Positions 1 to 8,280 of a stretch of DNA of 41,587 nt are shown here, in pieces. How positions within the stretch are numbered: the first letter of the stretch is position 1; each line of letters starts with the position of its first letter. Source of the stretch: Aquamicrobium aerolatum DSM 21857 (GTDB lineage Bacteria; Pseudomonadota; Alphaproteobacteria; Rhizobiales; Rhizobiaceae); the NCBI RefSeq assembly GCF_900113935.1, contig NZ_FORF01000022.1, positions 1 to 41,587 on the forward strand. Reading direction: 5' to 3'. A model generated the notes under the pieces. The model saw nothing but the letters and a program-made list of their open reading frames with translations. It was not told where the DNA came from and did no database searches. Made by a program: the position numbers and the translations under genes.

Positions 1-223
1 TGGCCACGTTCGTCGTCAGCATCCGGTCAAGCTCTTCGCGCCATGCCCCCATCCGCGGATAGGGCTGATGCTTGCGCTCGTAGCGGAACTCGGTCTCGTC
101 CGAGCGCAGCACCTTGCGCACCACTTTCCGTGAAACCTTCAACTCGCGGCAAATCGCCTTGATCGACTTGCCCTGAACCCGCGAAAGCCGGCGTATCTTT
201 GCAATCGTCTCCACAATCAACAT
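1..223 (-). CDS. istA: IS21-family transposase IstA, N-terminal part (truncated by window edge)
   Basis: The minus strand from the ATG at 223-221 reads as a helix-turn-helix start typical of IstA: MLIVETIAKIRRLSRVQGK, followed by SIKAICRELKVSRKVVRKVLR and then DETEFRYERK. This N-terminal HTH binds the element ends; the DDE catalytic core would lie downstream, outside the window. About 74 codons are visible and uninterrupted, so nothing suggests the gene is broken in this part. A longer frame starting with TTG at 227 is a shadow in another reading frame. IstA works with the AAA+ helper IstB, which is not visible. Family identification rests on motif recognition. Confidence 0.85.
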   Translation of the reverse strand, partial: MLIVETIAKIRRLSRVQGKSIKAICRELKVSRKVVRKVLRSDETEFRYERKHQPYPRMGAWREELDRMLTTNVA

Positions 224-232
224 CCAAAACAC

Positions 233-261
233 AAATGCCTCCGATGAAACCGGAGGCATTT
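233..261 (-). promoter_or_regulatory. Hairpin in the istA leader of the IS element
   Basis: An 11-bp perfect stem (AAATGCCTCCG and its complement) with a 7-base loop lies just upstream of the istA start. On the minus strand it is followed by GTGTTTTGG. A structure here could end or impede transcripts entering the element from outside, a known way for insertion sequences to avoid activation by host promoters. The stem is seen directly; the role is inferred. Confidence 0.5.
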
Positions 262-615
262 TGATGACCCCACGTTAAGGGGTCCCGTTTGGACGAAAAT
301 CACCCCTTAAACAGGGTCCTCATTCCATGAAAAATCACAGTCCGGACATACTCTAACTTGTGCTGAAACGCGCGAACAACATCCGGAGAGTTGGAGCTCC
401 CGGATATGATACCATTCATAGCCGTTCGCCTGGCCGGAACCAGAGAAGCGGGTTCAGGGCGGAAGCGGTAGGCAGCCGCGAGGACTCTATCTGGGTGGTG
501 GTAGCGGCGCTAAGAGGACCATGTCGGTATCATTCGTCGGATCGTCGTGAGAGCCACTCTCGCTAGATGGTGACAGGGATGGCGCGGCGATGATGGGATC
601 CGACGGTGTCCTACG

Positions 616-944
616 CTATTTAATTTCCGTCACGCAGGCAAACCCTATGTCGCCAGATTTGTCGACCGTGATACAGGTGAAACCTGTGCCACATCCGGAA
701 TGGCCTTCAATTTTGCCACCAAGACTTTGGCACTCGGTGACCGCAAGTGGAACGGCTACCGTAGCTGGCGCGCCTCGAACGCCGCTTGCGTCGCGGTTAG
801 GCCCTACTTTGGGGCGAACGATCACGCGGCGCTCTTTGTTCATTGTGGCCCCGCTATCAGGGGAGATGTTTGTGGCGCGTGTATCGGCTGCGTCATCAGG
901 AACACGGCGACCCATGCACCGAGAGCCGTCAGACCGCTATTCAT
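616..944 (-). pseudogene. Small secreted cysteine protein B, apparent frameshift after the signal peptide
   Basis: A good Shine-Dalgarno (AGGAG) precedes ATG at 944-942, opening a signal-peptide-like frame, MNSGLTALGAWVAVFLMTQP, that soon hits TGA. The conserved part continues in another frame: a basic linker, then VAVPLAVTECQSLGGKIEG, two more cysteines in GCGTGFTC and FACVTEIK before the stop at 616. Adding one G to the G run just before the TGA joins signal peptide and domain. The domain aligns with the upstream neighbour (971-1296): VPLAVTEC against MPLTVGKC, GFTCITVDK against GKACVRTDE, and a last cysteine near the end. The two genes are therefore tandem paralogues 26 bases apart. The family is unknown to me. 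Either a true pseudogene or a one-base read error. Confidence 0.6.
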
Positions 945-970
945 GACTATCTCCTAACCTGAACCTGCCG

Positions 971-1296
971 CTATTCGGCGGCACTGATACAGTGGAATGC
1001 GCCCTATGGTTTTCATCCGTTCTGACGCAGGCTTTGCCACTGTTGCAAAAGCTGCTGTCTTTCACCTCGCTCTTCAGTGCCGTGCACTTGCCGACCGTCA
1101 GTGGCATGACGGTCGTCGCTCGGGCGCCGGTAGTTCCAGTCGCGCGCGTTTTAGCTGCAGCGCCCGTTGTTCCGTCCTGCTGCTTTATTACTCTGCTGGG
1201 ATCCATCGCCGTGCCCTTCTCGGCAGCGATGGTTGCACCTGAACTGGCAAGGACGAAGAGAAGGCTCGCGATAGTTTCCCGAAAACCATGCACCAT
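971..1296 (-). pseudogene. Small secreted cysteine protein A, apparent frameshift near the C-terminus
   Basis: ATG at 1296-1294 follows a GGGAGG ribosome-binding site and gives a clear signal peptide, MVHGFRETIASLLFVLASSG followed by ATIAA. A Thr/Ala/Gly-rich linker comes next, then a short domain with MPLTVGKCTALKSEV and FCNSGKACVRTDENHR. The uncorrected frame runs on to 937 with a tail unlike the paralogue. One extra G in the run at 1002-1004 (C run on the plus strand) instead gives FHCISAAE and a stop at 971-973, matching the IGFACVTEIK end of the neighbour and restoring its last cysteine. Predicted location is periplasmic or extracellular. Function unknown; the conserved cysteines suggest disulphides. 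Confidence 0.6.
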
Positions 1297-1531
1297 AAAA
1301 GCCTCCCGAAAACGGGTTACTCCCCACGTAAACCTCGTCGGTCGCGGATGCAACTGCACGCCCGCCGAATTCAGTTCCCCTCGAAGCGAAGCCTAGCGCT
1401 GAATGCTGGCGGTGTCGCAGGCTATGAATGACTTGAACGTGTCACGGCAGGACATGATAGATCTCAAAAGCCGTCATTAGTGGTATCATACTCCCTGTTG
1501 ACTCCTTTCCTCGTCGTGAGAGAGTTGGCGC

Positions 1532-1798
1532 ATGAGGCGAGGACGAGGATTGTTTCACAAGCCAGTGATCGTGCAGCCACGCCGGATCGACCGTGATCGG
1601 GTAGTTGTGTCCACGCGAGATGCTGCAATGGTCTTATTGCGCGATTGGCCGGACGATAAGGCTCGGGAACGCCGTGAGAAAGCCATGCGCGCCTGTCTCG
1701 CTGTTATCAGAGGTAAGAAGCCACCGAGCTTTGCCAGAAATGCTTTCATCGCGGCTGCAAAGGATGCAAGGATCCTGCTCTACGACGGAAGCAAGTAA
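1532..1798 (+). CDS. DUF982 domain protein
   Basis: An 88-residue protein. Residues 25-85 match the DUF982 pattern common in rhizobia: VVVSTRDAAMVLLRDWP, then a basic stretch, MRACLAVIRGKKPP, and ARNAFIAAAKDARI. These small proteins often occur in several copies per rhizobial genome, frequently on plasmids or islands; no molecular role is established that I know of. There is no signal peptide. The ATG is preceded by a purine-rich GAGAGAG. It stands alone between the two secreted-protein genes on the other strand and the long c-di-GMP gene. The accessory setting fits the family's habit. Confidence 0.75.
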   Translation: MRRGRGLFHKPVIVQPRRIDRDRVVVSTRDAAMVLLRDWPDDKARERREKAMRACLAVIRGKKPPSFARNAFIAAAKDARILLYDGSK

Positions 1799-2017
1799 CA
1801 AGCTTCTCCGCGAGATCCATCGACTTTGAACGGATGCGATTGGCGCTTGGTGCTCATCGTCATTGGCGCAGTAATCGTCACCACTCCCGTCTAGGGGCAG
1901 TGATGATAGCCGGGAGCGTATAAGTGAGTTCCCCTTCAATCTGGAGTTAATTGCTTAAGTCTATCTCAATCCTTTGTGTAGCCCAATGCTCAGTCGAGAG
2001 CGACGGGCAACACCGGA

Positions 2018-5000
2018 ATGTTAGATTTAACGGAAAAGCGACAGTCAGAAGCGGTGCACCCTTTCGTGCGCAGAACACTGGATCTGCTGCCCGACGGTGT
2101 TTTGATAATCGGCTCGCGTCGGGAGGTGGTTTATCTCAACGACGCCTTCAAGCGACTTTGGCACATTCCCAACGAAATCGTCGTCAAAGGTGATCGAGCC
2201 ATGCTCGATTATGTTCTCGGACAGTTAGAAAGTCCGGAGACCTTTCTCAACGCGGTCGAGCGGCTCTATCAAAGTCCGGAATCGTCGGAGGACGAAATCA
2301 CGTTCAGGGACGGACGGGTGTTCAAGCGCCGTAGCGTTGCCCTTGAGAGCGGCGCTAGTGGCTCCAGCCGCATTTGGATATTCAGCGACTTCACTGAAGC
2401 ATGGGGCGCGAGGATTGATCCGCTGACCGGTCTCCTCAACCGCCGCGCCTATGGCCGCGAAATACCAGGTTTCATGGCTTCAGATCACTCCGCTCAGATC
2501 AAGGCATTCGCTCTGATCGATGTGGATCACTTCAAGGCATTCAACGATCGGTATGGACACGCCGGGGGCGATGCTGTTCTCGAGCGAGTCGGTGCGATCC
2601 TCGATAAGGGAGCCAATCTTACTTCGCATAAGGCTTTCCGGATCGGCGGTGAGGAATTCGCGATCGCCTCTGTGCATCCGAACGACGAAGCGGCGATTCA
2701 ATACCACCAGAACATCGTTGGGTCTATCCAGCAGGCCAGAATACTCCATGCCTGGAATCAACCCCATGGCGTCGTGACTATTTCAATGGGGTTGGGTCTG
2801 TTCAGCGGACCTGGCGAGCCGGGAGACGTATTTGCAGCGGTAGATAAAGCCCTCTACCGCGCTAAGAAGCTCGGCCGAAACCGTGTCGTAATGGCCACGC
2901 TCGATTCGACATTAAAGCCCACGGTGTCGCACGTTTCAGATCTCAACCCCGTCGGCTTTGATCCACGAGAGATCCAGCGGTCGGTCAGTCTCTCATCTTC
3001 CTGTGCCTCGGCAGACTCCGGGGCAGACACGACATTGGGTTACGCCTCGAGGGCATTCGGTGGTTCCGCTACGATCGGCCAGCTTTTCGACGTCCTCACT
3101 CATTCCGTGCCCGGCATCGTGTGGGTGGCAGACGAAGATGGCAAAGTGGAATTCGTCAACGAGGCGTGGTGCGACTATACTGGTCTTAGTCGCCAACAGT
3201 CGGGTGCTCATGGCTGGATGTCAGCTCTTCATCCTGAGGATCTCGACACGCTGATGGCTCTCTGGCCGCCAAAGTCGAACGTGCAGAACCCAGTCTCTGA
3301 GAAGATGATGCGGATAAAACGCCGTGATGGCGTCTTCCGCTGGCATATGGTCAGCGCAAACTCGATAGCCGAAAGCCCTAGCCATTGGATCGGATGCTCT
3401 ATCGACATCCACGAGGTCGTAGGTATGCAAAAACGGGAACGTGCGCAGGCTGAAATTCTCGAGATGGTCGCCGGTGGAGAGCCTGTGCAAACGATCCTAG
3501 AGGCCCTTTGCAGCCTCGGAGAGACGCAATTGCCTGGTAGCCGGTGTTCAGTGCTGCTCGTCTCGCAGGATGGCAAACGCTTTGATGGGGGCGCTGCGCC
3601 GTTTCTTCCGAAAAAACTTCAAGAGCTTGTCACCGGGATGGAGATAGGACCTGGCGTGGGCTCTTGTGGCACAGCAGCTTTCGAGAAGCGCGATGTCGTA
3701 TCAGCGAACATCTCCCGCGATCCTCTGTGGGATGATTGGCGTGCCGCATTTGAACCTCTCGGCGTGCAAGCATGCTGGTCTCGCCCCGTCTACGGCACGG
3801 ATGACAGCGTTCTAGCGACTTACGGCTTTTATTTCTCAGAAGTCCGGGCACCAACGGCGGAAGAGCTGGAAAGCCTAGAAAATCTTCGACAGCTCGCAGC
3901 AGTCGCCATCATCAAGGCTCGAGCGCATGAAGCGCTGGAGGAGAGCGAAGAACATCACCGGTTCACTGTAGAGTATAATCCACAGATTCCCTGGACGTCG
4001 GACCCTCAAGGTCGAATTCTCAGTGTTTCGTCGCGATGGGTGGAGGCCACCGGCATCCCCGTTGAAGACGCACTCGGCAACGGATGGTTCAAGGCGCTTC
4101 ACCCCGACGACACGCAACGTCTGGTTGCCTACTGGAACGAACATCTGAAAACCGGGCAGCCAGTCGATGTTAAGTTTCGCATTCGCCTGAAGGACGGATC
4201 ATATCGGTGGGTCCGTGCACGTGCGTCTGCACGGCGCACTAAAGAGGGAACGATCCTCAAATGGTATGGGGCCGTTGAAGACATCGACGATGTCGAGCAG
4301 GCGACCGAGCGCCTCCGTCGACAGGCTTATCAGGACGAAGTAACCCGGTTGCCTAATCGCCGCGCTTTCGAAGAGCGACTCGCCGGTCGCCTGCGGGACA
4401 ACGCTGCTATCAACGTGCTCATGTTGGACATCAACGGCTTCAAGACGATCAACGAGCGTTTTGGGCACGAAGCAGGTGATGCAGCCCTCCGCCTGTTTGG
4501 ACGATATCTTCGGAAAGCGATGCCGCAAGCCGATATGGTCGCACGGATCGCAGGAGATGCGTTTGTCGTCCTCCTAACCAATTATCCACCTGCCGAGACA
4601 CTGCAACGCTTTGCCAAGAAGATCGGCAAGGCCGTGGAGTATCAGCTCAGCAAGAGCACCAAAACTCGTCTGTGTGGCGTTAGCATCGGTTGCGTGGAGG
4701 CTCAAAGAGACATTGGGGCTGACGAGGTCGTGCGCCGCGCTCGCCTGGCGTTGAGCGCGGCCAGAAAGGACCCCAACTCATCGATTGCGCTGTTCACGCC
4801 GGCCCTACCTAAGGCCAGCGAAGACCGCTTCGATCAAATCGAACTTGCACGGGCAGCACTCAAGTCGGGCTGGATCATGCCGGTTTATCAACCGAAGATG
4901 GATCTGCGTAACGGTGCAATTGCAGGCGCCGAGGCCCTGCTGCGGATTGATCACCCAAGCCTGGGTATTCAAGGGCCGAGCATGATCTGGGCGGCATTGG

Positions 5001-5605
5001 ACGCGCCCAGGATCGGAAAGTCGATCAACGACAAGATGATTGCTCTTGTCCTGTCAGATCTGTCCCAGTGGACACCGTGGCCAGAAGAATTCGGCAGTGT
5101 GTCGATCAATCTGTCGACCGATATCCTAACACAGCCAGGGCTGTCCCGATCGCTGCTCAAGAAACTAGAACGGAGCGGCATCTCAACCCATCAGCTGACC
5201 GTCGAGATCACGGAACGTGTGCTCGTCGATCAACTATCCAGGAAGAGCCATCAAGCGCTTAGAGATCTTCGGCGTCATGGCGTTCGCGTGTCGCTGGATG
5301 ATTTCGGGACCGGATTCGCATCGTTGACCCATCTCCAACAACTGCCGGTTAACGAGATCAAGATTGACCAGACCTTTGTGCGCGACCTTATGCGGGAAGG
5401 GCCGAATGCTGCTATCGTGAAGTCGATGATTGGCCTGGGGCTAAACATGGGTATCGATGTGGTCGCCGAGGGTGTCGAGACCGCCGAGCAAGGCGAGTTG
5501 CTGCGCGAATGGGGATGTCGCTATGCTCAAGGTTATTTCTATCACCGCCCAATGCCCGCCAAGGATTTTGCGAGGCTCTGCGGTTTCCGTCCAACAACCG
5601 TTTGA
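2018..5605 (+). CDS. Multidomain c-di-GMP protein PAS-GGDEF-PAS-GAF-PAS-GGDEF-EAL
   Basis: A soluble 1195-residue signalling protein. In order: PAS-like sensor (about 20-125); GGDEF domain with intact GGEEF at 210-214 but no RxxD inhibitory site at the usual place; PAS (about 355-470); GAF (about 480-630); PAS (about 640-760) ending in the usual coiled link; a second GGDEF whose motif is AGDAF (845-849), so probably inactive; and an EAL domain. The EAL domain keeps EALLR (near 972), SINLS, VEITE, LDDFGTG (near 1094), KID and VAEGVET, so phosphodiesterase activity is likely. The protein could therefore both make and break c-di-GMP, with the degenerate GGDEF perhaps acting as a GTP sensor. No membrane segments are visible. 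It lies on the accessory side of the tRNA fragment. Confidence 0.9.
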   Translation: MLDLTEKRQSEAVHPFVRRTLDLLPDGVLIIGSRREVVYLNDAFKRLWHIPNEIVVKGDRAMLDYVLGQLESPETFLNAVERLYQSPESSEDEITFRDGRVFKRRSVALESGASGSSRIWIFSDFTEAWGARIDPLTGLLNRRAYGREIPGFMASDHSAQIKAFALIDVDHFKAFNDRYGHAGGDAVLERVGAILDKGANLTSHKAFRIGGEEFAIASVHPNDEAAIQYHQNIVGSIQQARILHAWNQPHGVVTISMGLGLFSGPGEPGDVFAAVDKALYRAKKLGRNRVVMATLDSTLKPTVSHVSDLNPVGFDPREIQRSVSLSSSCASADSGADTTLGYASRAFGGSATIGQLFDVLTHSVPGIVWVADEDGKVEFVNEAWCDYTGLSRQQSGAHGWMSALHPEDLDTLMALWPPKSNVQNPVSEKMMRIKRRDGVFRWHMVSANSIAESPSHWIGCSIDIHEVVGMQKRERAQAEILEMVAGGEPVQTILEALCSLGETQLPGSRCSVLLVSQDGKRFDGGAAPFLPKKLQELVTGMEIGPGVGSCGTAAFEKRDVVSANISRDPLWDDWRAAFEPLGVQACWSRPVYGTDDSVLATYGFYFSEVRAPTAEELESLENLRQLAAVAIIKARAHEALEESEEHHRFTVEYNPQIPWTSDPQGRILSVSSRWVEATGIPVEDALGNGWFKALHPDDTQRLVAYWNEHLKTGQPVDVKFRIRLKDGSYRWVRARASARRTKEGTILKWYGAVEDIDDVEQATERLRRQAYQDEVTRLPNRRAFEERLAGRLRDNAAINVLMLDINGFKTINERFGHEAGDAALRLFGRYLRKAMPQADMVARIAGDAFVVLLTNYPPAETLQRFAKKIGKAVEYQLSKSTKTRLCGVSIGCVEAQRDIGADEVVRRARLALSAARKDPNSSIALFTPALPKASEDRFDQIELARAALKSGWIMPVYQPKMDLRNGAIAGAEALLRIDHPSLGIQGPSMIWAALDAPRIGKSINDKMIALVLSDLSQWTPWPEEFGSVSINLSTDILTQPGLSRSLLKKLERSGISTHQLTVEITERVLVDQLSRKSHQALRDLRRHGVRVSLDDFGTGFASLTHLQQLPVNEIKIDQTFVRDLMREGPNAAIVKSMIGLGLNMGIDVVAEGVETAEQGELLREWGCRYAQGYFYHRPMPAKDFARLCGFRPTTV

Positions 5606-5769
5606 TCGCCCACCCGAGTGACATGAAATTCGAGCTCCACCCGGTTACTAGTGGCGTAGCTCGAGATGGTGCGTCAAAAAAAGCGTGCAGCCGGGAGCCT
5701 AAAACCAATACGCACAGTGCTGCCACTTTCTGTCTCATCAAGGCCAAGTCAAGAACCTCAGCTACTGAG

Positions 5770-5905
5770 ATGAGTGAACATAATCCGCTATCGAGCGCTT
5801 ATAAGTGGCGGGATTGTGCCGAGGAAGTGTCGACGACGCAGTAGATCTTGAGAGAAAGCTTGTCAGGTAAGGTGTTGCGATTGCTAGAGAATGCGCGCCT
5901 TGACA
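5770..5905 (+). pseudogene. Possible decayed small rhizobial protein gene, cut at the tRNA fragment
   Basis: ATG at 5770 gives MSEHNPLSSAYKWRDCAEEV, then a TAG stop four codons on. Reading past the stop gives ILRESLSGKVLRLLENARLD. Together this resembles the YRxRAEEvRTIAE...mLRiAenYdrLA pattern of small hypothetical proteins common in rhizobia. The similarity ends where the tRNA-Arg fragment begins, so the gene would be both stop-interrupted and truncated. This is weak evidence from memory of the pattern. The preceding stretch 5606-5769 shows nothing I recognise. Confidence 0.3.
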
Positions 5906-5946
5906 GCTTCGGAGGGCAGCACTCTATCCAGCTGAGCTACGGGTGC
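5906..5946 (-). tRNA. tRNA-Arg(CCG) 5' half, truncated after the anticodon loop
   Basis: On the minus strand the sequence starts GCACCCGTAGCTCAGCTGG and runs through ATAGAGTGCTGCCCTCCGAAG. This is a clean acceptor 5' strand, D arm (AGCTCAGCTGGATAGAG) and anticodon arm with loop CTCCGAA, anticodon CCG. Similarity stops one or two bases after the loop: the 3' stem, variable loop, T arm and acceptor 3' strand are missing. It cannot make a working tRNA. Crossover at the anticodon loop is typical of tyrosine-recombinase elements that target tRNA genes, so this may be an attachment-site scar or deletion endpoint between accessory DNA to the left and core genes to the right. Confidence 0.75.
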
Positions 5947-6025
5947 ATCCGGATAGATGCGTCTTAGACGATCACGCGCCGGGCATCAATGGATTAACGC
6001 GCACAATACGCTGGAATGTGCGTAA

Positions 6026-6070
6026 CCTGAACGGCAGTGGTGACAGGTTCGAATCGTGCCGGTGATGCTA
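6026..6070 (+). other. Degenerate tRNA 3'-half-like sequence
   Basis: The plus strand here resembles the part of a tRNA-Arg missing from the adjacent fragment: CTGAACGGCAG (anticodon loop and 3' stem), a 5-base variable region TGGTG, then ACAGGTTCGAATC (T stem and T loop), followed by a mismatched T-stem 3' strand and CGGTGATGCTA in place of an acceptor end. It lies on the opposite strand to the 5' half, 79 bases away, and has no 5' half of its own: no matching CTGCC stem precedes it. It may be a second attachment-site relic. Part of the match could be chance, because TTCGAA is palindromic. Confidence 0.4.
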
Positions 6071-6132
6071 CAAACATCTTGAGGGGCAGGACGGTGAGGC
6101 CGCTTGTGAAATCGTGAGCGACCAATCCCCGC

Positions 6133-8145
6133 TCATCCTCTCGCCTTTGGCGTCTGACTAAGCACGACCACAGGGTCGGTTGCGGACTGCATGAATGCCG
6201 ACAGACGATGAATTGACGCAAGCACCTTTGCTTGTGCCGTCCGGCCAGCGCGGGCGACAACCACAATCGTATCTGCGCGGGCGGGCAAGCCGACCCCTTC
6301 GACAATCTCATCGACCGGCGGGCCGTCGATAATGATATGATCAAATAGCTGGCGTGCGGCAGCAATCAACGGGTCGAGTGTTGGCCTTGGCACGTCTGTT
6401 CGCGCAGACACCAAAACCGCCGAGGAATGAGGATCTTTCAGAGCGAAGGCACGAAAATCCTCGACTGTGGGCCACCGCTTGAAAGACATATCTTCCATTT
6501 GCGATGCCGTTTCGACACCTAGCAAGCGTTGGACGCCGCCCGGTCCACGGTGCCCGTCGATGATGAGCACCTGCATCCCGCTCAAAGCGTAGGTGCGCGC
6601 CAAAGCCAGCGCAATGGTCGACCTCCCCTCTCCCGCCACAGAGGACGCAACCAAGGTTACCCTGCCTGTCGCATCCTGTAATTGTGCGGCGCCGGCCATC
6701 TTCAGTTGAGCAACGTCGACGGTGGTGCGCAAGCGTTGCACGGCACTGACAAACGCTGATGATCTTGAGCCGTCGATTGCATGAGCCACGCTGAAGCCAT
6801 TCAGAGGCCTCTTTTCGAATGGCAGCGCGACGCACAGACTCTGTCCGAGCACAGACTGCATTTGTTCAACGGACGTGAAACCGCCGGCCATATTCTCCAG
6901 CACGAAAGCTGAGATGACCCCGAGGCCGAGCCCGCCAACACAGGACAGAGCCAGCACCAGCGTCACATTGGGAAAACTCGGATTTGCGGGCGTCAATGCT
7001 GCTGAAACAATACGACTGTCAGCCATCTGAAGCGATGCTTGCGTCTCCAGATCAACAGAGCGGGCCAGAAGCGCCTGATAGTTTGCGGTTTCGTTGCGCG
7101 CGGCCTGCTGCAGCCCGTATAATTGCGCAAGAATGTGAGGCGGAAGCGTTGTCGTCATCACCGCACTCGCCAGCGCCTGCCGCTCAGTCGCGACACTGAT
7201 CTCGGCGGCATCCAGCGCTGCCGTCATCGAGCTAACCTGCTCGCGCAGCGCAACCGTCAGATCGCCCTCGTCCAGTTTGAAGCGCGCGGGCTCGGTGACC
7301 TTGGGTGGTTGAAAGGTCGCCGCTTCTGCGAAGACAGTCCGGTTCTGCGCGCCGATCCTCTCGCGCAGTGCTGTGAGCTGATTGGCAAGCTCCAGACGCT
7401 CCGCCGCAAGGGCAGCAATGCGCTGTTGTTTCTCACGCAGTTCCGCCCGACCGGAAAGTGCAACGATCTCGTCGAGATTGTCGAAGACAAACCGCCCGAA
7501 TGCAGTTTCAGCGCGAATGAGGCTCGCACGCGCCTCCTCCGCCTGCATGGCGATGATATCGCGCGCTGCACGCAGATTGCCGATCTTCGTGTCGAGCTGA
7601 TTGGCGATGTAGATGCGCGCCAGAGCCGTCGCCAATCGCGCGGCCTTGGCTGCATCGCGCGAACGCACGCCAACCGAGATCACATGCGTCTGCCCCCTGC
7701 GGTGCACCGATATCGCGTCACGAAAGCGCGCCAGCACAAGGCCTGCGGCAGTCTCGGCGCTGAACGGTTCGACGTCCTCTCCCGCCGCCTCTCGCAATCG
7801 CCTCCACATCCCAGGAGGCGGATTGAATTCCGGATCCTCGACCAAAACTTCGCTCTGGATTGTCTGCATCAGCACACCGTCAGAGCCAAGAATTTCAACC
7901 TCGCTGTCGACGCGGGCACTTTCAGAATTGCCGTTGAGGGTGTGATAGGTGGGGTCCAGCAAATCCTTGCGAGAGACGTCCACGAAAACCAAGGCAGCCG
8001 CAAAATAGCGTATTGGCAAGAGCGCCGTCGCCGCTGCAGCGGCAATGACACAGATGAGGAACACTAGGAAAACCACACGCCAGCGGGCGCGCAACACGCC
8101 CGCAAGATCCCGGAGATTGAGTTCGTCCGATGCCTGACCGCCCAT
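6133..8145 (-). CDS. ExoP/Wzz-type polysaccharide co-polymerase with variant kinase domain
   Basis: A 670-residue inner-membrane protein. A Wzz domain starts near residue 9 (LRDLAGVLRARW), followed by a first membrane helix (VFLVFLICVIAAAAATALL), a long coiled periplasmic region (about 190-330), a proline-rich stretch and a second helix near 400. The cytoplasmic half resembles BY-kinases/ParA-like ATPases that control exopolysaccharide chain length. The P-loop reads SSVAGEGRST, with Arg where the catalytic Lys is expected; the Walker A' segment reads LIIDGHRG; and the C-terminus (VVVLSQTPKARG) lacks a tyrosine cluster. Autokinase activity is therefore doubtful; a structural chain-length role is more likely. 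GGGGGAAG precedes the ATG. No other polysaccharide genes are adjacent. Confidence 0.8.
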   Translation of the reverse strand: MGGQASDELNLRDLAGVLRARWRVVFLVFLICVIAAAAATALLPIRYFAAALVFVDVSRKDLLDPTYHTLNGNSESARVDSEVEILGSDGVLMQTIQSEVLVEDPEFNPPPGMWRRLREAAGEDVEPFSAETAAGLVLARFRDAISVHRRGQTHVISVGVRSRDAAKAARLATALARIYIANQLDTKIGNLRAARDIIAMQAEEARASLIRAETAFGRFVFDNLDEIVALSGRAELREKQQRIAALAAERLELANQLTALRERIGAQNRTVFAEAATFQPPKVTEPARFKLDEGDLTVALREQVSSMTAALDAAEISVATERQALASAVMTTTLPPHILAQLYGLQQAARNETANYQALLARSVDLETQASLQMADSRIVSAALTPANPSFPNVTLVLALSCVGGLGLGVISAFVLENMAGGFTSVEQMQSVLGQSLCVALPFEKRPLNGFSVAHAIDGSRSSAFVSAVQRLRTTVDVAQLKMAGAAQLQDATGRVTLVASSVAGEGRSTIALALARTYALSGMQVLIIDGHRGPGGVQRLLGVETASQMEDMSFKRWPTVEDFRAFALKDPHSSAVLVSARTDVPRPTLDPLIAAARQLFDHIIIDGPPVDEIVEGVGLPARADTIVVVARAGRTAQAKVLASIHRLSAFMQSATDPVVVLSQTPKARG

Positions 8146-8280
8146 GTAGCTTCCCCCAAGCTTCGCGGCAACGTCTCAGGGGCAGACACTCAATTGACGA
8201 TTGAAAAGCAACGCGCAGAATGATGCTGCCCGCAGACAGAATAATGAACTCGCAGTAAATTACAATTTATCCGCCGTACG

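Larger units (their letters stand above)
1..339 (-). mobile_element. IS21-family insertion sequence, left-end part (continues past window start)
   Basis: This is the left end of an IS21-type element read on the minus strand. The terminus is set at 339, where the minus strand begins TGTGATTTTTC; the 94 bases inward from there recur exactly, inverted, at 41494-41587, while the flanks differ. A TG start is usual for IS21-family ends. Inside lie a 9-bp inverted repeat (TTAAGGGGT at 275-283, its complement at 302-310), a strong hairpin at 233-261 and the start of the istA transposase gene. The rest of the element, including istB, lies outside. The terminus was placed from the breakpoint of identity between the two copies, so it may be off by a base. 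Confidence 0.85.

Noticed and set aside
360-566. Short open frame in the gap after the left IS copy
   Set aside because: No ribosome-binding site, no recognisable domain, Arg/Ser-rich composition. I see no gene in 340-615.
5971-6070. A complete long tRNA (selenocysteine-like) on the plus strand ending at the T-arm motif
   Set aside because: Acceptor pairing holds for only part of the stem, no D arm or anticodon stem forms, and the 3' part matches a tRNA-Arg half instead.
7123-8067. A 314-codon open frame opposite the ExoP-like gene
   Set aside because: No start signal or domain; the minus-strand product has clear family motifs.
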